64,000 nucleotides of DNA from Rhyacophila brunnea (GCA_022495005.1 JAGYXB010000653.1:1364001-1428000); one strand, 5' to 3'. Positions 1 to 12,960 are shown, numbered from the stretch's first letter. The notes: generated by a model not told the origin, from the sequence alone. Program-made: numbers and translations.

Positions 1-225
1 TGTGCCACAAGGGTACGAAGTGCCTCACTCTTTGGCGGCATCCGAAATACGTGTCCCAGCCACGTAAATCGTCTCTTCGTGATAACTTCAATCACCAAAG
101 GCTGTTGTATCTGCTCACGAACTCGGGTGTATGTAACGCGGTCGTACCAATGTACCCCTAAGATTCGGCGGAGACATCGATTCTCAAAGCTCAAAAGACG
201 AGACTCTTGAAGTTTACTAGAAGCT
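1..225 (-). mobile_element. LINE reverse transcriptase C-terminal fragment
   Basis: Read on the minus strand, this edge fragment is open in one frame for about 70 codons. It carries the signature that follows the reverse transcriptase domain in many arthropod non-LTR elements: FENRCLRRILG, then RRFTWLGHVFRMP about 35 residues later. The catalytic RT and endonuclease parts are not present. The 3' side runs off the window. No stop interrupts the visible part, so it may be fairly young or belong to a longer element outside the window. The LINE clade cannot be assigned from this piece. Confidence 0.8.
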
Positions 226-1160
226 TAGCTTAGTTAGCTCTTGAAACTTAGCTTTAAACATAGATGGATTGTAATCCCATAAGTATTCGATATATTATAA
301 TATAAGTTTTTAGTATATAATATATTTTTTATAGAAAAGCAAAATATAATATGTTATGTTCAGTAAAATACAGCAAAACACTGAAAATGAAGATGCAGAT
401 TCAAGTCCCGTAAAAATGTTTGTTCTAGGATTTTTTTCAGTTACCTATTATAGCGTACTTTCCTTCAATAGGCATCCTTTGCGATTGTCATATAATAATA
501 TTACTCATATTATTATTACAAAATATTATATGTAATTAATCTAAAAGATCTATGTTATATTTTTCTTGACATTTTCACGGTCAGTTGTTAATTTTCACGT
601 TCTATATTATGAATATTACATAATTATTTATAAAAATATTTTAAAGCTATCACTCCCAACACCACACACCATACCGACTACTTTATTAGCTACTAGACGT
701 AAATCAATGAGTTATAAAACCACAAGAATATATTATGTAGAATTTTTTTTATTATATATATGTACGTATACAGAATAACTACAAGCAAAAATCACTGCGT
801 GCTACTGTCATCTACCTATGGTAAATATACAACTGTCAAAGATTAGAGGTTCTTAGTGTTAATATATAATATATATTTTTTTAAATAAAATACACATATT
901 TAACAATCGTAAAAATATATAATTCGCTAGTAAAAGAATTACCCAGGCATTATATTATTTGAAGTATTAGACGTTATTGAGTAATAAGCAAAATAAACAG
1001 AAATTCCTTTTAATTGAGATACTTCTTGCAAAACCATAATTATTATGATAAAATGTATCAATATTCAATATTTAAGACAAATTGTTGAGTGGGGATAAGT
1101 AAATCAGATTAACTAATTGTATATTGATGGTGACTGTAGAATGTAGATTGATCGCAATTT
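226..1160. other. AT-rich DNA, nothing recognised
   Basis: Low-complexity A/T-rich sequence. The only open stretch, about 70 codons on the plus strand at 566-778, is rich in Y, I, F and L as expected for random AT-rich DNA. Confidence 0.5.
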
Positions 1161-1397
1161 TACTACGTTTTTCTTAGGTCGTATTCTTGTTTATCCGGTG
1201 GTTGTTTATCCAGCAGAATTCTTGCAATCGATTATTAACTAACTTACCGTCTAGCTAGACGTTTGAAACTTTTAGAATATATCAGAACACGATGCCAATA
1301 CATTCGCTTAATACTTTTAACCATCTTTAAGTAGATTTAAATTTATTTTCAGTTAATTCTGTTTTGTATGAAAAGTTATTTCGGAAGAAATCCGTAA
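1161..1397 (-). repeat. Dispersed repeat family R1, copy 1
   Basis: Minus-strand copy of a repeat of about 235 bp also found in plus orientation at 15287-15521 and 19469-19677. Shared landmarks on its own strand are AAATAACTTTTCATA, GCATTGGCATC, TTCTAAAAGTTTC and GTTAGTTAAAAATCG, ending near AAGAAAAACGTTGTA. Copies differ by scattered substitutions and small indels. No ORF, tRNA promoter or clear terminal inverted repeat was seen, so the class is unknown. Confidence 0.75.
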
Positions 1398-2626
1398 TCC
1401 AATTCACTATTATTGGTTGCTAAAGGTATGATCCTAGCAACTAAATTATTAATATATACGTGCATTACTATATAAATCAAAATGACATTTCAGCATTCTA
1501 TATGTGTTTGTTGCAAAATAGCATAAAAATTATTTGTTGACAATTGTTTTATTTGTCCTAAATTATTAATACATAGAATTGTCAAGTTTATATGATTTAA
1601 CAGAAAATTTTAAAACGTGATATATAAAAAGTTCTTTTATCTTGTAATTATTTCTAATATTGTTATATTTCAAATATAAATTTGATTTAAGTACTTCGGT
1701 GAGTTTTTATGTTCATAACATTCTTTAACTCTCTCTACGTCAAATTTAAATTAAATTTAATAACAATTATCCAGGATATTTTCATTAGATAAATTCAATT
1801 TTGAATATGGCTTATGTAACCCACGTGAAGCTGTATGTACAGCAGTGTCCATTTTAAAGTGCAATGGAAATATGATAAATGTAACATGAAATATGTACTG
1901 TAGACTAGCTAGCAATTTTAGAGTGGAGTACCAACGTATGTCATATGAAATTGCGATTAAGTCATGTATGAGGAAAACCACACTCTAAATAGTATCGCAT
2001 ATCATACAGAGAGTCGCTAAATGTATTAAAAATATAAATCTATCACTATGCATTTACATAATAATACGCGAATCTTACTTATAATAAAACGGTGAATTAT
2101 AAATAAAGAAGAATATTTAGATATATTTTCTTTTTATTATGAGACTTGTTCGAAAAATATAAATAAATATATATTCTTAAAAATAATAGTAATTTTTCAT
2201 GTTGATTTCAATAAATAAAAAATTCATTCGATTTCGAATAATTCATCTACCAACATGTTCAATATCTCCGCTCAGATTTTTGTTAATTCCTTTTATGGTG
2301 GTAAGTAGCAATTTTTGATGGAAATGAATTGTTATCAATTAAAATAAAACACTATAATAATACGTTTTATTATAATAATTAGTTCCACTTATTTTAATGA
2401 AAAAAATTCATTATTCAAATATTAATATTCAATTTACGAAGCTTAAGTAGTAAGTACCGAAATGCGATTATATTCATGTTTTATGATAAACTATGTTAAT
2501 TAAATTGATTTATTTTTGAACATAAAAATTCTTAGAATTTAATTTAATTATTATTCTACTCTTCTATAAATCATTAAGCTTTTTAAAATTTGTATTTATA
2601 AATATATTATTATTGTGTATTTTTAA
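1398..2626. other. AT-rich DNA, nothing recognised
   Basis: No repeat partner, ORF of convincing composition or RNA gene was found. The 74-codon minus-strand open frame at 1757-1981 has no recognisable motif. Confidence 0.5.
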
Positions 2627-2680
2627 CCAGTTGATATTGTCCCTCTGAAATGGACGAAATCGGTGTTAACTAATATTAAA
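2627..2680 (+). other. Hammerhead-like motif, possible Penelope-like element relic
   Basis: The segment reads CAGTTGATATTGTCCCTCTG, then a short spacer, then GGACGAAATCGGTG. It matches the reverse strand of 63581-63635 almost base for base. GTCC and GGAC can pair as a stem closed by a short loop and are followed by GAAA and CGGT, as in the GAAACCGGT part of minimal hammerhead ribozymes of Penelope-like elements. The CUGANGA core is only approximate, so activity is doubtful. No Penelope ORF was seen nearby. Confidence 0.35.
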
Positions 2681-3281
2681 AGAAATAAAACTAGTAATGT
2701 ATATTGCGCTATATTTTGATTAATTAATTTTGTTATGAGTAGTAAATTGTGTTTGTGTCAATTTTGTCAGCCCACCAAACAATTCTAAACCATGTCCAAT
2801 AAAATTATATTTCTTCCGGGTATCTCTTACATCAGTATCATATCACATGCTACAAAAATAACATTGAATAATTAAAAAACCAATATACATGCATTTAAAT
2901 ATCATGAGGTCCAAAGCCACGGAAGTGAATCGTGACAACCACAAAATAAACAGTGTGAGCGTGAGGAACTCGGGAACCAAGAGTGCGGTAATTCCTTTAT
3001 CCACCAAGGGGTAAAGGTTAGTACCCAGGGTTCACCAGTCCATACTACCCATCGAAATCTAAATACTCCATTAAAATATTGACAAATTGATATCGTTGAT
3101 AGTTTATCTACTTATGATATTTATGGATTCTTTTATGTTGCATACTTATATAATTTAAGTATCTCTATTTATGAATAACATGTTATTAATTTATACTAAA
3201 TGTATTTACGTCATTAGTAAAAAAATAGTGTCAATAAAATACGACTCATTTTACATAAACACCGCAACTCATTACCTCTAC
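2681..3281. other. AT-rich DNA, nothing recognised
   Basis: Contains a short less AT-rich patch at about 2920-3050 with no ORF or motif that I recognise. Confidence 0.5.
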
Positions 3282-3367
3282 GCTATGATTTGCTACGAGT
3301 TTTGCTACGCATTTCGCTACGTGTTTCGCTACACATTTCGCCGCTACGAATTTCGATATGCGTTTCA
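3282..3367 (+). repeat. 12-bp tandem repeat, GCTACGNNTTTC unit
   Basis: Six to seven imperfect 12-bp units of the form GCTACGNNTTTC follow one another, with one 3-bp insertion (GCC) in the middle. Because 12 is divisible by three, the overlapping 70-codon open frame shows a degenerate four-residue YxFR pattern. That makes it a coding shadow of the repeat, not evidence for a protein. Confidence 0.75.
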
Positions 3368-3702
3368 CATGCTACGTTCGTGAGTTTTTATAAAAAAATA
3401 AGTATAAACAAAATGTCTTAGTAATTTGTTGTTAATTGTAATATAAAAAATATATACATTACAGGTACCTTTATAAATTATTTTCATTAATTCGCGGGTG
3501 TCTAATCATCAGAAAACCTATATTTTAAAAGAACCTTTTAAATCTACTGTAAAGCATGATATAAATATAATCAATCTAAAACCCGTATTATTATAAAATA
3601 AGTGAGAACCTAGTAATTCTCTAGAAAATTAGTTATTATCACTGAAAGCAGTTTTAATTTTATCCATGGTCCAACTTGATGATAATATTACTAATACAGG
3701 GC

Positions 3703-3861
3703 GGCTCTCGTGGTGGAGTGCGTAAGGCGCTGGCCTTCCACCAGAAGGTTCTGGGCTCGATTCTCGGTGAGAAAACAATATTTATGTGTTTTTCTCAAAG
3801 CCTGGGTATTTGTGATTGTTCAAAATTACTAACTTACTTGTACCAAAAAGCAAGGACATGG
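3703..3861 (+). mobile_element. SINE family A, copy A1 (tRNA-derived head)
   Basis: It starts with GGCTCTCGTGGTGGAGTGCG, an RNA polymerase III A-box-like start. A degenerate B box (GGGCTCGATTCTC) lies about 45 bp downstream. A tRNA-unrelated body follows, with landmarks TTTTTCTCAAAGCCTGGGT, TTTGTGATTGTTC and AAGGACATGG. The same organisation recurs at 17183-17366. A degraded A-rich tail follows. Short open frames over it are not genes. Confidence 0.85.
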
Positions 3862-5399
3862 TAATTATTAATTAATTTAAAAAATATATATTACTAATAT
3901 CATGAAATATTTAGGTGTACAAATAGCCCACATACAATATTATATAATCCTATTTCGAAGTCGTTTGAGTGAAGCTGAATATTTACAATTTTAATATATA
4001 CTTATATACTATAATAATGATTACAGTGAAATTGACATATATTGGTTAATTACAAATAAAATAGCAACTGTTATAATATTATGATACACCTATCTATTCA
4101 AAAATTATTTTGTATAACTGAGTTATAATAATTATTTCAGATTTTAACCAAACTTAGTAAAAATAAATCCTAAGTCAAAATTGATTTTATCACCACAAAT
4201 ATAATTATTTGTTGTCAAGTTACATATTATATATATATATAGATTTTTATATTAACCTAAAACACTAGTTAAATAATATTAAAAATCATAAAATGGAACG
4301 GAAATATTAGGTATCATAATAATGGCAATATATATAGACATAAATATATAACAAAAATGGACATTATTTGTAGATTCGTGTTATGTCCCATACAATTTTA
4401 TCGCTCATAAAATTTTTATTAGCCTGAACGTCCTCCTGAAATAGCTAAACTTTATTCGAATTTACGAATCTCTATAGACATGCCAATATACAAATCGTGA
4501 TTTAATATACAAACTTCAAAGAATTTAATGCCCCATCGATTTGATTTCAATTTGTAATCTAGTGAATGCACGCTTGAAACAATACACAGAGTTGCATGGA
4601 TTGGGGTGACCCATTAAAGCTTCACGTATGGCAATATTAACACATAAATTTAGCAATATGATAATAATTTGTGTAAATGTTTCTAAATCTCTCGTTTTTA
4701 TAAAATACCTCATTATTTTTTCTTCTATTGGTCACTTTTTAATATCATGTGAATACAGATACTTAATTTCACATAGGTACTATTTGGATGATACTAATGA
4801 AACGACTAAAATAATTAAATATGGATTCCACGTGGTGTGAAGATTTATTTTTAGTTTCAGAAATAGATAAACCTATTTTTAATGAATGGCTTCATTCAAA
4901 ATTAATCGTTAAACAGTTTGTCATTATATTAGTTTTAGATAACGATAAGAATACTGCGGTTTCTTTTTAGTTATTATCTTAATTCCTTATATTTTACTCT
5001 CGTTGCCTCGTGACGATTAGGATTACTAAACTTGAATATAAACAAATCCAAAAAAATAGTTGGCCTTTTGGGATATGTATCTAACATTATAAACTTTTTA
5101 TTTGTCCACGACTTTTGCAAATTATTACTAATTACTCCGGTTTTTTAAGTATTTCAAATTACCAATGGAATAATGTAAATTATATTATAAATTATTTATA
5201 ACCAACTTCAGGAGATATCAAAATTAAATATATATTGTTTTAATAAATTATTTTTAATAAATTGTTTTTTCATTAATTATTATAGATTAAAATAATAAGA
5301 AATCTAGGAGAAAATGGACCTAGTAGGGTTCAAATTTACTGCCCGAATAACAAATTTTGTCATTTTTTGTTTTGTTTCTTTTTTAAACACTACAATAGG
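3862..5399. other. AT-rich DNA, nothing recognised
   Basis: No supported feature. The opposing open frames at 4525-4713 and 4628-4840 overlap and show no domain or biased composition. Confidence 0.5.
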
Positions 5400-5545
5400 C
5401 CGTGAAGCCCAATTACAGTGGGAAAACTCTCAGGCTTGAGGAATTTACATATACGATAATGTAAATATTCTTTTGACCTCCCTACCTTTCGGAGCTCCCG
5501 GATGGAAGACCAGCACCTTACGCACTGCATCACAAATATGCGAAT
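5400..5545 (-). mobile_element. SINE family A, degraded copy A3
   Basis: On the minus strand the head GCAGTGCGTAAGGTGCTGGT and CTTCCATCCGGGAGCTCC align with the A1 and A2 heads. Further 3' the body landmark TCCTCAAGCCTGAG corresponds to the TTTCTCAAAGCCTGGG of other copies. It is more diverged than A2 and probably old. Confidence 0.6.
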
Positions 5546-7519
5546 ATTTCCTCGTCAGTTGTCTCGAACGAAGCCGCACCGAACACTATCATATTATGCA
5601 ACAAGAATTATTCATATTATATCGGATTGAGTATATTGGATTGTCGAGTATTGTTAGGTTACTTGGTTAGCTGAGTCATATTTTAATCTGATTATGGTAT
5701 GAATTATGGTTATAATATGATTAATTGAAACATTAATATGTCACATATCACAGGTTTTCAGCCAATTTCTCATAGGTTTTTACGCATTTAAAGTTTTTGA
5801 TACTTTATTGACTTTTGCTTAAAGTAACCGAGACCATTTTATTAGGTTGTATTTTGCAATTAAACCTTCATGTATTAGTCAACTTTATGTTTATAAGAAC
5901 ATCTTCAGTAGCGACAATGAAATACAATTTATATTGATAACTAACCGAAATAATATGTAAGCTAATCGATTGACTAGACCTATTTTATAACATTCATGTC
6001 TAGTAACTGCCTGATACCAAAATTTAATACTTAATTTAATAAATAAGGTAACATATCAACAAATTCAAAACCGAAACTAATGGAAAAATAAAATTTGTCA
6101 GTAAGAACAACTCGACATATATTTTTCTCGTGTTCTAGATGTCATAGTGTTAAGATGAGTTCGATAGATTGTTCTCAATATTTATGAGATATTTACGACC
6201 GGTTCATATTTCTAGCGCCTCTCCGGCAGTAAAACTTTGTCGTCGTTATTTTGGAATGTGTTACTAATGAATTAATTTAAACATTGTAAAACTTTAGCAG
6301 GCAATTAGGATAACGCAGTATAAGTTGATTTCAATCTACGAAAGCGTAATATTTTCAGATCGTTAATAGTTAGTTAATAAACTCGTTAATGATCAGAATA
6401 ATATCCGTTAGTTAACTAAACGATATTTTTATGACTATTTTATTCCGAATGGTAAATATATTAGTGAAACTATATTTTGTATATTGTGTACTAAATGAAT
6501 ATACTCTGTAAATCTATACTGGGAGTTGTTTTGTACCTATGTCTTAAATGAGCGATAGAACACTGTATCCTGTATTCAGCGTTAGGCTTTTACGAATGAT
6601 TGTAAGAAAAGGTTTATAGGTTAACATGATTGCGATCGCTTTTTGACAGCATATAAAAACATAGAGTGTAATCCGTGCATACTGATTATTCTACGTAAAG
6701 CTTAAATTAGAACAAAAATCCTTGTGTTATTGAATTTTTTTTCGTAGATCTAGGTTAATCTGTTAAAATTTTTTTAATATTGTTTACCTAATTGATAATC
6801 TTTCAGTATATTTTTTAATGAACAATTAATATTGGTTATTCAATATTTAAAATACTCTACATTGGAGTAGTGCCATAGTAGCCGCCACCATAATTTAAAC
6901 CCCGCGTTTGACATAAAATATATTTTACAATTATTTAGTTCAGAAAAAGGACCCCGATGTACTGGTCGTAAAATGTATGTTACTATTATAACCTGCTTGT
7001 ATAAAAAAGTCATGTGATAAAATGACACATTTTGGCCAAAATTGCACCACCGGATGTCCATAGAGAAGTAGCCACCAATGTAGGTACATTGCGTAGTAGA
7101 AATGTGTTATGAATGATATCTCCAATCTAGGACATACAACGGCACACTCACGTTCAAAATATAGGAAAATCGTCTTTAGTTTCCTCCAAGGAAATTTTAG
7201 AGTTTTCGGTGGAGGAAATAATGACAAGATGGAGCGATAGATGTGACTGCGCAGCCTTCTCAATAATGGCCGACGAAAAGCGGCCATCTAGTGGTGCGCA
7301 AGGACTTCACAGTTTGGAGGACGATAAATCGGATACAAACCGAATTAACTTGAATAAATATACAATATGAAGAAGTGAGAATACTCCGACGAGTTTATGG
7401 CGCAAAGGAAACTGTGGAAAATGTGATGGTATATCCGCGGCACTTTCGATGATATTATTATATTTAAAGTTAATGATCATATCATTGTGGTTTAGGCACA
7501 TTTCCTATATAAATATCTG
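5546..7519. other. No supported gene; short less AT-rich patch near 6.9-7.3 kb
   Basis: Mostly AT-rich. At about 6870-7310 composition is more balanced and the minus strand is open for 115 codons (6940-7287), but the translation has no family motif that I recognise. A small hairpin (ATGGCCG...CGGCCAT) lies at 7266-7287 over its apparent start. A first exon or a transposon fragment is possible; neither can be shown. Confidence 0.35.
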
Positions 7520-8110
7520 AGATGATGGTGATGCCGAGGGAAGACACAATGAATGTGAAGAACGAAGTGCGAGGTATGAATACTAGTAGTATTAGTAATA
7601 GTGAGTTTATTTACGAATTAACAAGTGAAGTTTACATATATACATAGAGACAATAAAACAATGTATAATAGATAAAAACGAGTGAGATATTTAACCCGAG
7701 ACTACTAAGTGACTTTCATTTAATCGTGATAGGCTATTTTTATTGAACCCATAACGAATGAATAATGTTGGCACTGAATATCCCATGAATTTTGTTTAAT
7801 TAATTTCAATGAGTATTGGCTGACTGTGTGAGAAATGCGAATTAAACATAATAAATATGAATTGGGATAAAGTTATTATTTGTAAGTAGTAACTAGATAC
7901 GAGTGAAATTGTATGCATAAAATAAACAATATTATTTTCACCGTCAGCGTTTCTCATTGAGTGAGTAATAATTGATATGAAAATGTACATCAAAATAATT
8001 GAATAATACTTTTAGCGACCGACTCGTATGTCAACAGATTTTGCTGACAATTCTTGGTTCCCAACGGACTCGTTGCTCGCCACACACATGACAGAAGAAG
8101 AAGAATACTA
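7520..8110. repeat. Dispersed repeat family G, copy 1
   Basis: Diverged copy of the sequence at about 20290-20880, same orientation. Shared landmarks include AGTTTACATA near ACAATAAA, TTTTCACCGTCAG followed by GTTTCTCA, AAAATGTACAT followed by AAAATAATT, and GTATGTCA. The family resembles the non-coding part of a retroelement (possible LTR or untranslated region), but no TG...CA ends or primer site could be defined. Confidence 0.55.
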
Positions 8111-11100
8111 TAACTTCTAACCCGTTGACACCCATAGTGGTTATCTACCTTACCTATGATCAAGAGGAGATTCAACCTTTCGAGGCCGTATTCGTGACAT
8201 CAATTAAGACATACAGTTTCATTTTACCAAATTCTATCTACCTGGTTGGACCATTTATATTCGGATTCCATCCTTACTTTCCACCTCCCTAAAATACCAG
8301 TGTTATTGTCACAAGACCAAGTGACCGGCAGTCATTATGATGCTAAACGACATTCAATTACATCGGCACAGCGGACGCGTGCGAGTTTCTACTAGATTTT
8401 CGTCGCTTAGTGATTGACTCAATAATACAGACTGATTCAGATATAGTTCGTCAGCTTGATATAGTGTGGCCGTCGGATACTTCTGAATACTTGACAAGCT
8501 GTGATACCGGCTCTCATCATTCATATCATATTATTCATCATCATTCATCAACCCCAAATTATAATATTATCCATAAAAAGTGTACCACCCGAGTGACAGT
8601 GCGACCAGACCATGGAGCCATCATAAATCATCATAAAGGTCAGTGTCTGGCATTCTGTTAAATCATCCCTACGCCTAGATCCGGAATCCACATCATCTTT
8701 CACATTATACAGTCCGTCCACCTGCAAAAAGCGCCACCACTATCTATTTATGGAAAATGATATTTTATAATAAATATTATAAATTTCTAAATGCCCAGGC
8801 ATGTTACTATAATTATTACGTAGGATTTTGAAAACTAATAAATTTACGATGTTTTTTTTTAAACTGAAGGACACCTGCACAGGGCTCTATTCTCGTGTTC
8901 AGTCAAAGTATAACAATAAATAATCTCGGCTTATAATATAAAATGTTAAATTAAATTCTCTTTTTTTGTACTTACTACACGAACACTCAATAGAGATTAC
9001 ACTATTCTTGGAGCAATACGGTTCTAATAGTACAATACATATTGGTCTATCAAATAAGCTGCACCTTAAGCCTCTGGTCTAATCAGTGCAACATAATACC
9101 CTGTCAAAACGTTGATTAACTGACATCGTTCTCAGATAGAGATTAGCTCTCCACAATAGTTTGCGGAAAGTTTAAATTCAATGAGACGCGTACAATATTG
9201 CGAGAAATACTGAGAGACTAAGAAATTGTTGAGTGGGTCATGGAATATTTTCAATTGTCAATAATACAATATTTTTGAGAGAATATTATTGCGGCTCAGA
9301 AAGTCATAGACAAGAATTACTATTTAATACATTGATAATCTTGTCAGTATTGATATAATATAACAATATCAATTAAACTAATTGGTCATTAATAATTTGG
9401 ACGCTGAAGACGCACTTGGCGCGTAATGACCAGGTGGCCGATCGATGTAATTAACGTGTATTTTAATGGTGGTAATTAAAAAATCATTATCTAGACAGCA
9501 GCGAATTCCAGCGAAGGCAATTCAAATTCAACATAAATAATGTAAAACATTGCATCAGATCAATTCAAAGCAATATTTTACGAGTTTAACCCACCTAAAT
9601 AGTGATTACAGATAATATCGCCTTTGCTTTACATTAGGGATTAGATCTTACAATCTGATAAGTCCAACAGGAACATAAAATTGTTCGAAATAAAATAAAA
9701 AATAGAGAATATAACTGTACGATATCAAATACTGGTGGTTGTTACTCAAGTGTCATATAATACCAGGAAACTCAGAAATAATGGAAACTGACATACCTAA
9801 CAGGTGTGGAGTAACAGGCAACCGATCTATAGTGTGAAAGAATATGCGATAAACTTAAACACGTGTCAAGAATACGTCATTCTAAGCTTGTGATTCGTTC
9901 TGACAACTGCTCTCGGTTTATGCACTGACGCTTATTCAATATAGATGTATTTGAAGGTTGCAATATACACTATTATACAATATCTATGATGTGTAGTTCA
10001 TTGTTGTAGTACACTCACAGATTCCAAAACCCTGCGTAAAAATGTATTGTATAGGGGAATAACCTATCGGAATTTTATTTAATAATGTGTTCTGTATATA
10101 CTACTTTCATTCAATTTCATGAATTATTTCTATAATACAGTCAATAATTAATATATTTTTGTATTACATACGTAGATAATAATATATTGTTGACAGTTAT
10201 TTTTAGTTATAACGAAATCATTATAGCGATAACTATAATTAAATACCACGGATTACTTCTAGCTAAATTTTAATAAAATTTAGCTTTTCTATACACTGAT
10301 TGTTTGAGTGGATACGTTATATTATAATATTAATTTAAATCTACGTATTAGTAAATATTATTTCAATTTATTATTGAAAGAAATTAATATAGTTTTCGGA
10401 AAATGTTTTTATCATAAGCGTGTAACTGAACCAAGAATATTATACTGATCAGGTATATAAAATGTTAAGAAGTATTTTTTTTAACTATGTTGTATTCTAC
10501 GTAATGGAAAATCATACGTATGAAGTACTTATGTACCTTTGAAGTGTGCGTCGTGACGTAATATCGAAATACAATGTGTCAATACCAGGTATACAAAGAA
10601 ATTTATCAATATTTTTGACGTCTCTACGTATGCCTAAACATGAGAGTTTAATAAACATATTATTATAATATAAATTCCCAAAAGAGCGCGCACTGATTTA
10701 TTTTCAATTAGCAGTCGTAACCGGTTCTATGCCTTCAGCGAGTTTTCTCGTACTACGAAGCCGTGATCGACAGACCGCACATACAAATTTAGAGTTTTTC
10801 TGTCTGACTTTGAACTCAAATAATTATTAGTCACTGTCAATTGATTTGTATAATCTAAAAAAATAAACTTTATTAAATTTCCAATTTCCAGATACTGCCA
10901 TAGTAATATCGTGAGGCATAGAAAAGGGGTGCTGAGGTGTGGCGAATCCAATAATCTACAAGTTGATTCGTCAAAGTATTTGTTACAGAATGACGATTAC
11001 AGACATTATACATTACATTACACAATAATTAATTATGAATGCAAATTTAGGGGATTAAAATGAAGAGGCCCACCCTAGTAAAGGGCGAGTTTCCAGCGCC

Positions 11101-12548
11101 CATTATTTGACGTTTCCCCTACGCGCTACAGCCTCATCCTTACTCTTTCTCTGGATTGTGGAATCGAGTAAATGTTTGTTATACACCTTGTGCCTAGTTT
11201 TGAACATTTGTAACACAACTTAATTAAAGCATATTACTAATTATTGTCCAATTTTTAATATAAGACCGGTAGAAGCCAGTTTTCGCTAAATCCTTGAAAG
11301 GGATCAATATATTTTGTAAATTGTAAAATAACAACGTGACAAATATTAGTGATAGATAAATATTACTAAAATTATAACAAATCAAATGGATAACCTACGT
11401 CATTTTAGTTAAGATATATATGAAAATAATACCCCGATTCGAATATATAAGAAAGAATCAGTCAGAAATCTCTATATAAAAAACTACTTCAGAAAAATTG
11501 ACTTTATTGAGTTTATCACCGATAAATATTTTTGTGCAATAGGGTATGTGTATTGGTCTACTGTCGATCAAGATCTTCTTGTCAACGTGTTAAAACTGTG
11601 AAGTAACAAGCCCTTCCAATTTAGTTAATCGCACTTCGACTCTAGCGACGTCCGGTTATTGCCTTGATCTTCTTGTCGGACACTGATGTAAAATTTATTA
11701 CATCTTATTATTCTTTTGTTTGCTCATCGAGTATCTATGACGGATGTCTATGAATATTATTTTAGTAGCTTTTTAACAATATTTTTATTGAATGGCGAAG
11801 CTAATATTTTGTTTATAGTAATTAAGTTTTAAAATATTTTAAAATATAATTAGAGCACGTATTGAAATTTAATGAATTTATTTAATTTTATGAATGCTTT
11901 CATTCATAAAAGTTTAATATTATATGTTCTATTCCAAAGCACCTACACAAGCTTTACAGGTATAAGACCTTATAGGTTCAAACTTACATAATATTATATA
12001 AAGCAGCCTACGGCGGCTTATAATAAATAGTCCCTTTTATTCGGCGGAACTTTACCACTTATAATAATAAGGCTGTTAAATACATTAAATATTTACAGGT
12101 AGGTGCTTAATATAACTACAGCTGTAAAAGACAAGACAAGCTGTATTAATAATAATTAATGGAAAATCTTTACATCGACCTATGAACTTATATTTCTAGC
12201 AAAGCTTAGATTTTAAGCTAAAAATAGTAAAAAGTACCTATCTACTTTGTGATTCAAAAATATTTATATTTAGTATCTACTTATACATTACAGTATCAAA
12301 TATTTTTTACCTAACTATTACTCTAAGATAAAATGAAAATCTCTATTTTCTTAGAATATGGATAATAAAATGAGTAAGTAATATAAATAAATGAGTTTTT
12401 AATTAGTCAATTTATAAAATGGATTTGATTGGAGTCAAGCAAGACTATTTTAATTGCATACAATAATACTAATTGAATACATTTGGCCATCGTCGACGCA
12501 ACGGCGTCTACGTTATTGTGCCTCTTGGCCCCATGAATCAGATATGAT
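8111..12548. other. Mostly AT-rich DNA; possible relic at 8290-8400
   Basis: At 8290-8375 the order TTATTGTCACAAGACCA, ACCGGCAGTCATTA and CAGCGGACGCG parallels the right edge of the window near 63715-63815, so it is probably a relic of the same element. A small palindrome AGCTAAATTT...AAATTTAGCT sits at 10261-10285. Nothing else could be supported. The 74-codon minus frame at 10727-10951 has no recognisable domain. Confidence 0.45.
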
Positions 12549-12910
12549 TTAACCCTTTATAGGTCATAAGCGAAAAACGGATAGTTTTGAGACCGGCAAC
12601 TATATTTCTATAATTTTACAAGTTATAATCACCCTTATGGGTTTTAATCATTCTCAGATAATGCACAGAGGTCTTGAATCTGACCAATCGCCCTGAAGTT
12701 TGCACATATTGAGTAGATTACGAAAAATGTGTCCCGGTCAGTTATCTGACCGGTGTCCATTTAGCGACATGATAGCTGCCAGTTTTTCAACAACAGTGTT
12801 TTTAAGTTCTTGTTTTTCGAAAATTGTGACTTGTTTACTGAAAACAAAGTATGTACATTTATACTATACATAAAAATATATAGTTTTTTGTATTTTACTA
12901 CTATACTAGA

Positions 12911-12960
12911 TGAAATTAGATGTATTGTGGTATTTCTATACCACAATACATCTAATTTCA
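12911..12960. repeat. Perfect 22-bp hairpin inside the piggyBac element
   Basis: The arms 12911-12932 and 12939-12960 are exact reverse complements (22 of 22) around a 6-base loop TTTCTA. Both the perfect match and the very short loop stand out against the diverged repeats elsewhere in the window. It may be a recent local inverted duplication. Confidence 0.9.

Noticed and set aside
6940..7287. 115-codon minus-strand open frame
   Set aside because: Second-longest non-transposon frame outside recognised repeats after composition is considered, but it shows no domain, no good start context and no splice evidence. Kept only as a remark in the regional entry.
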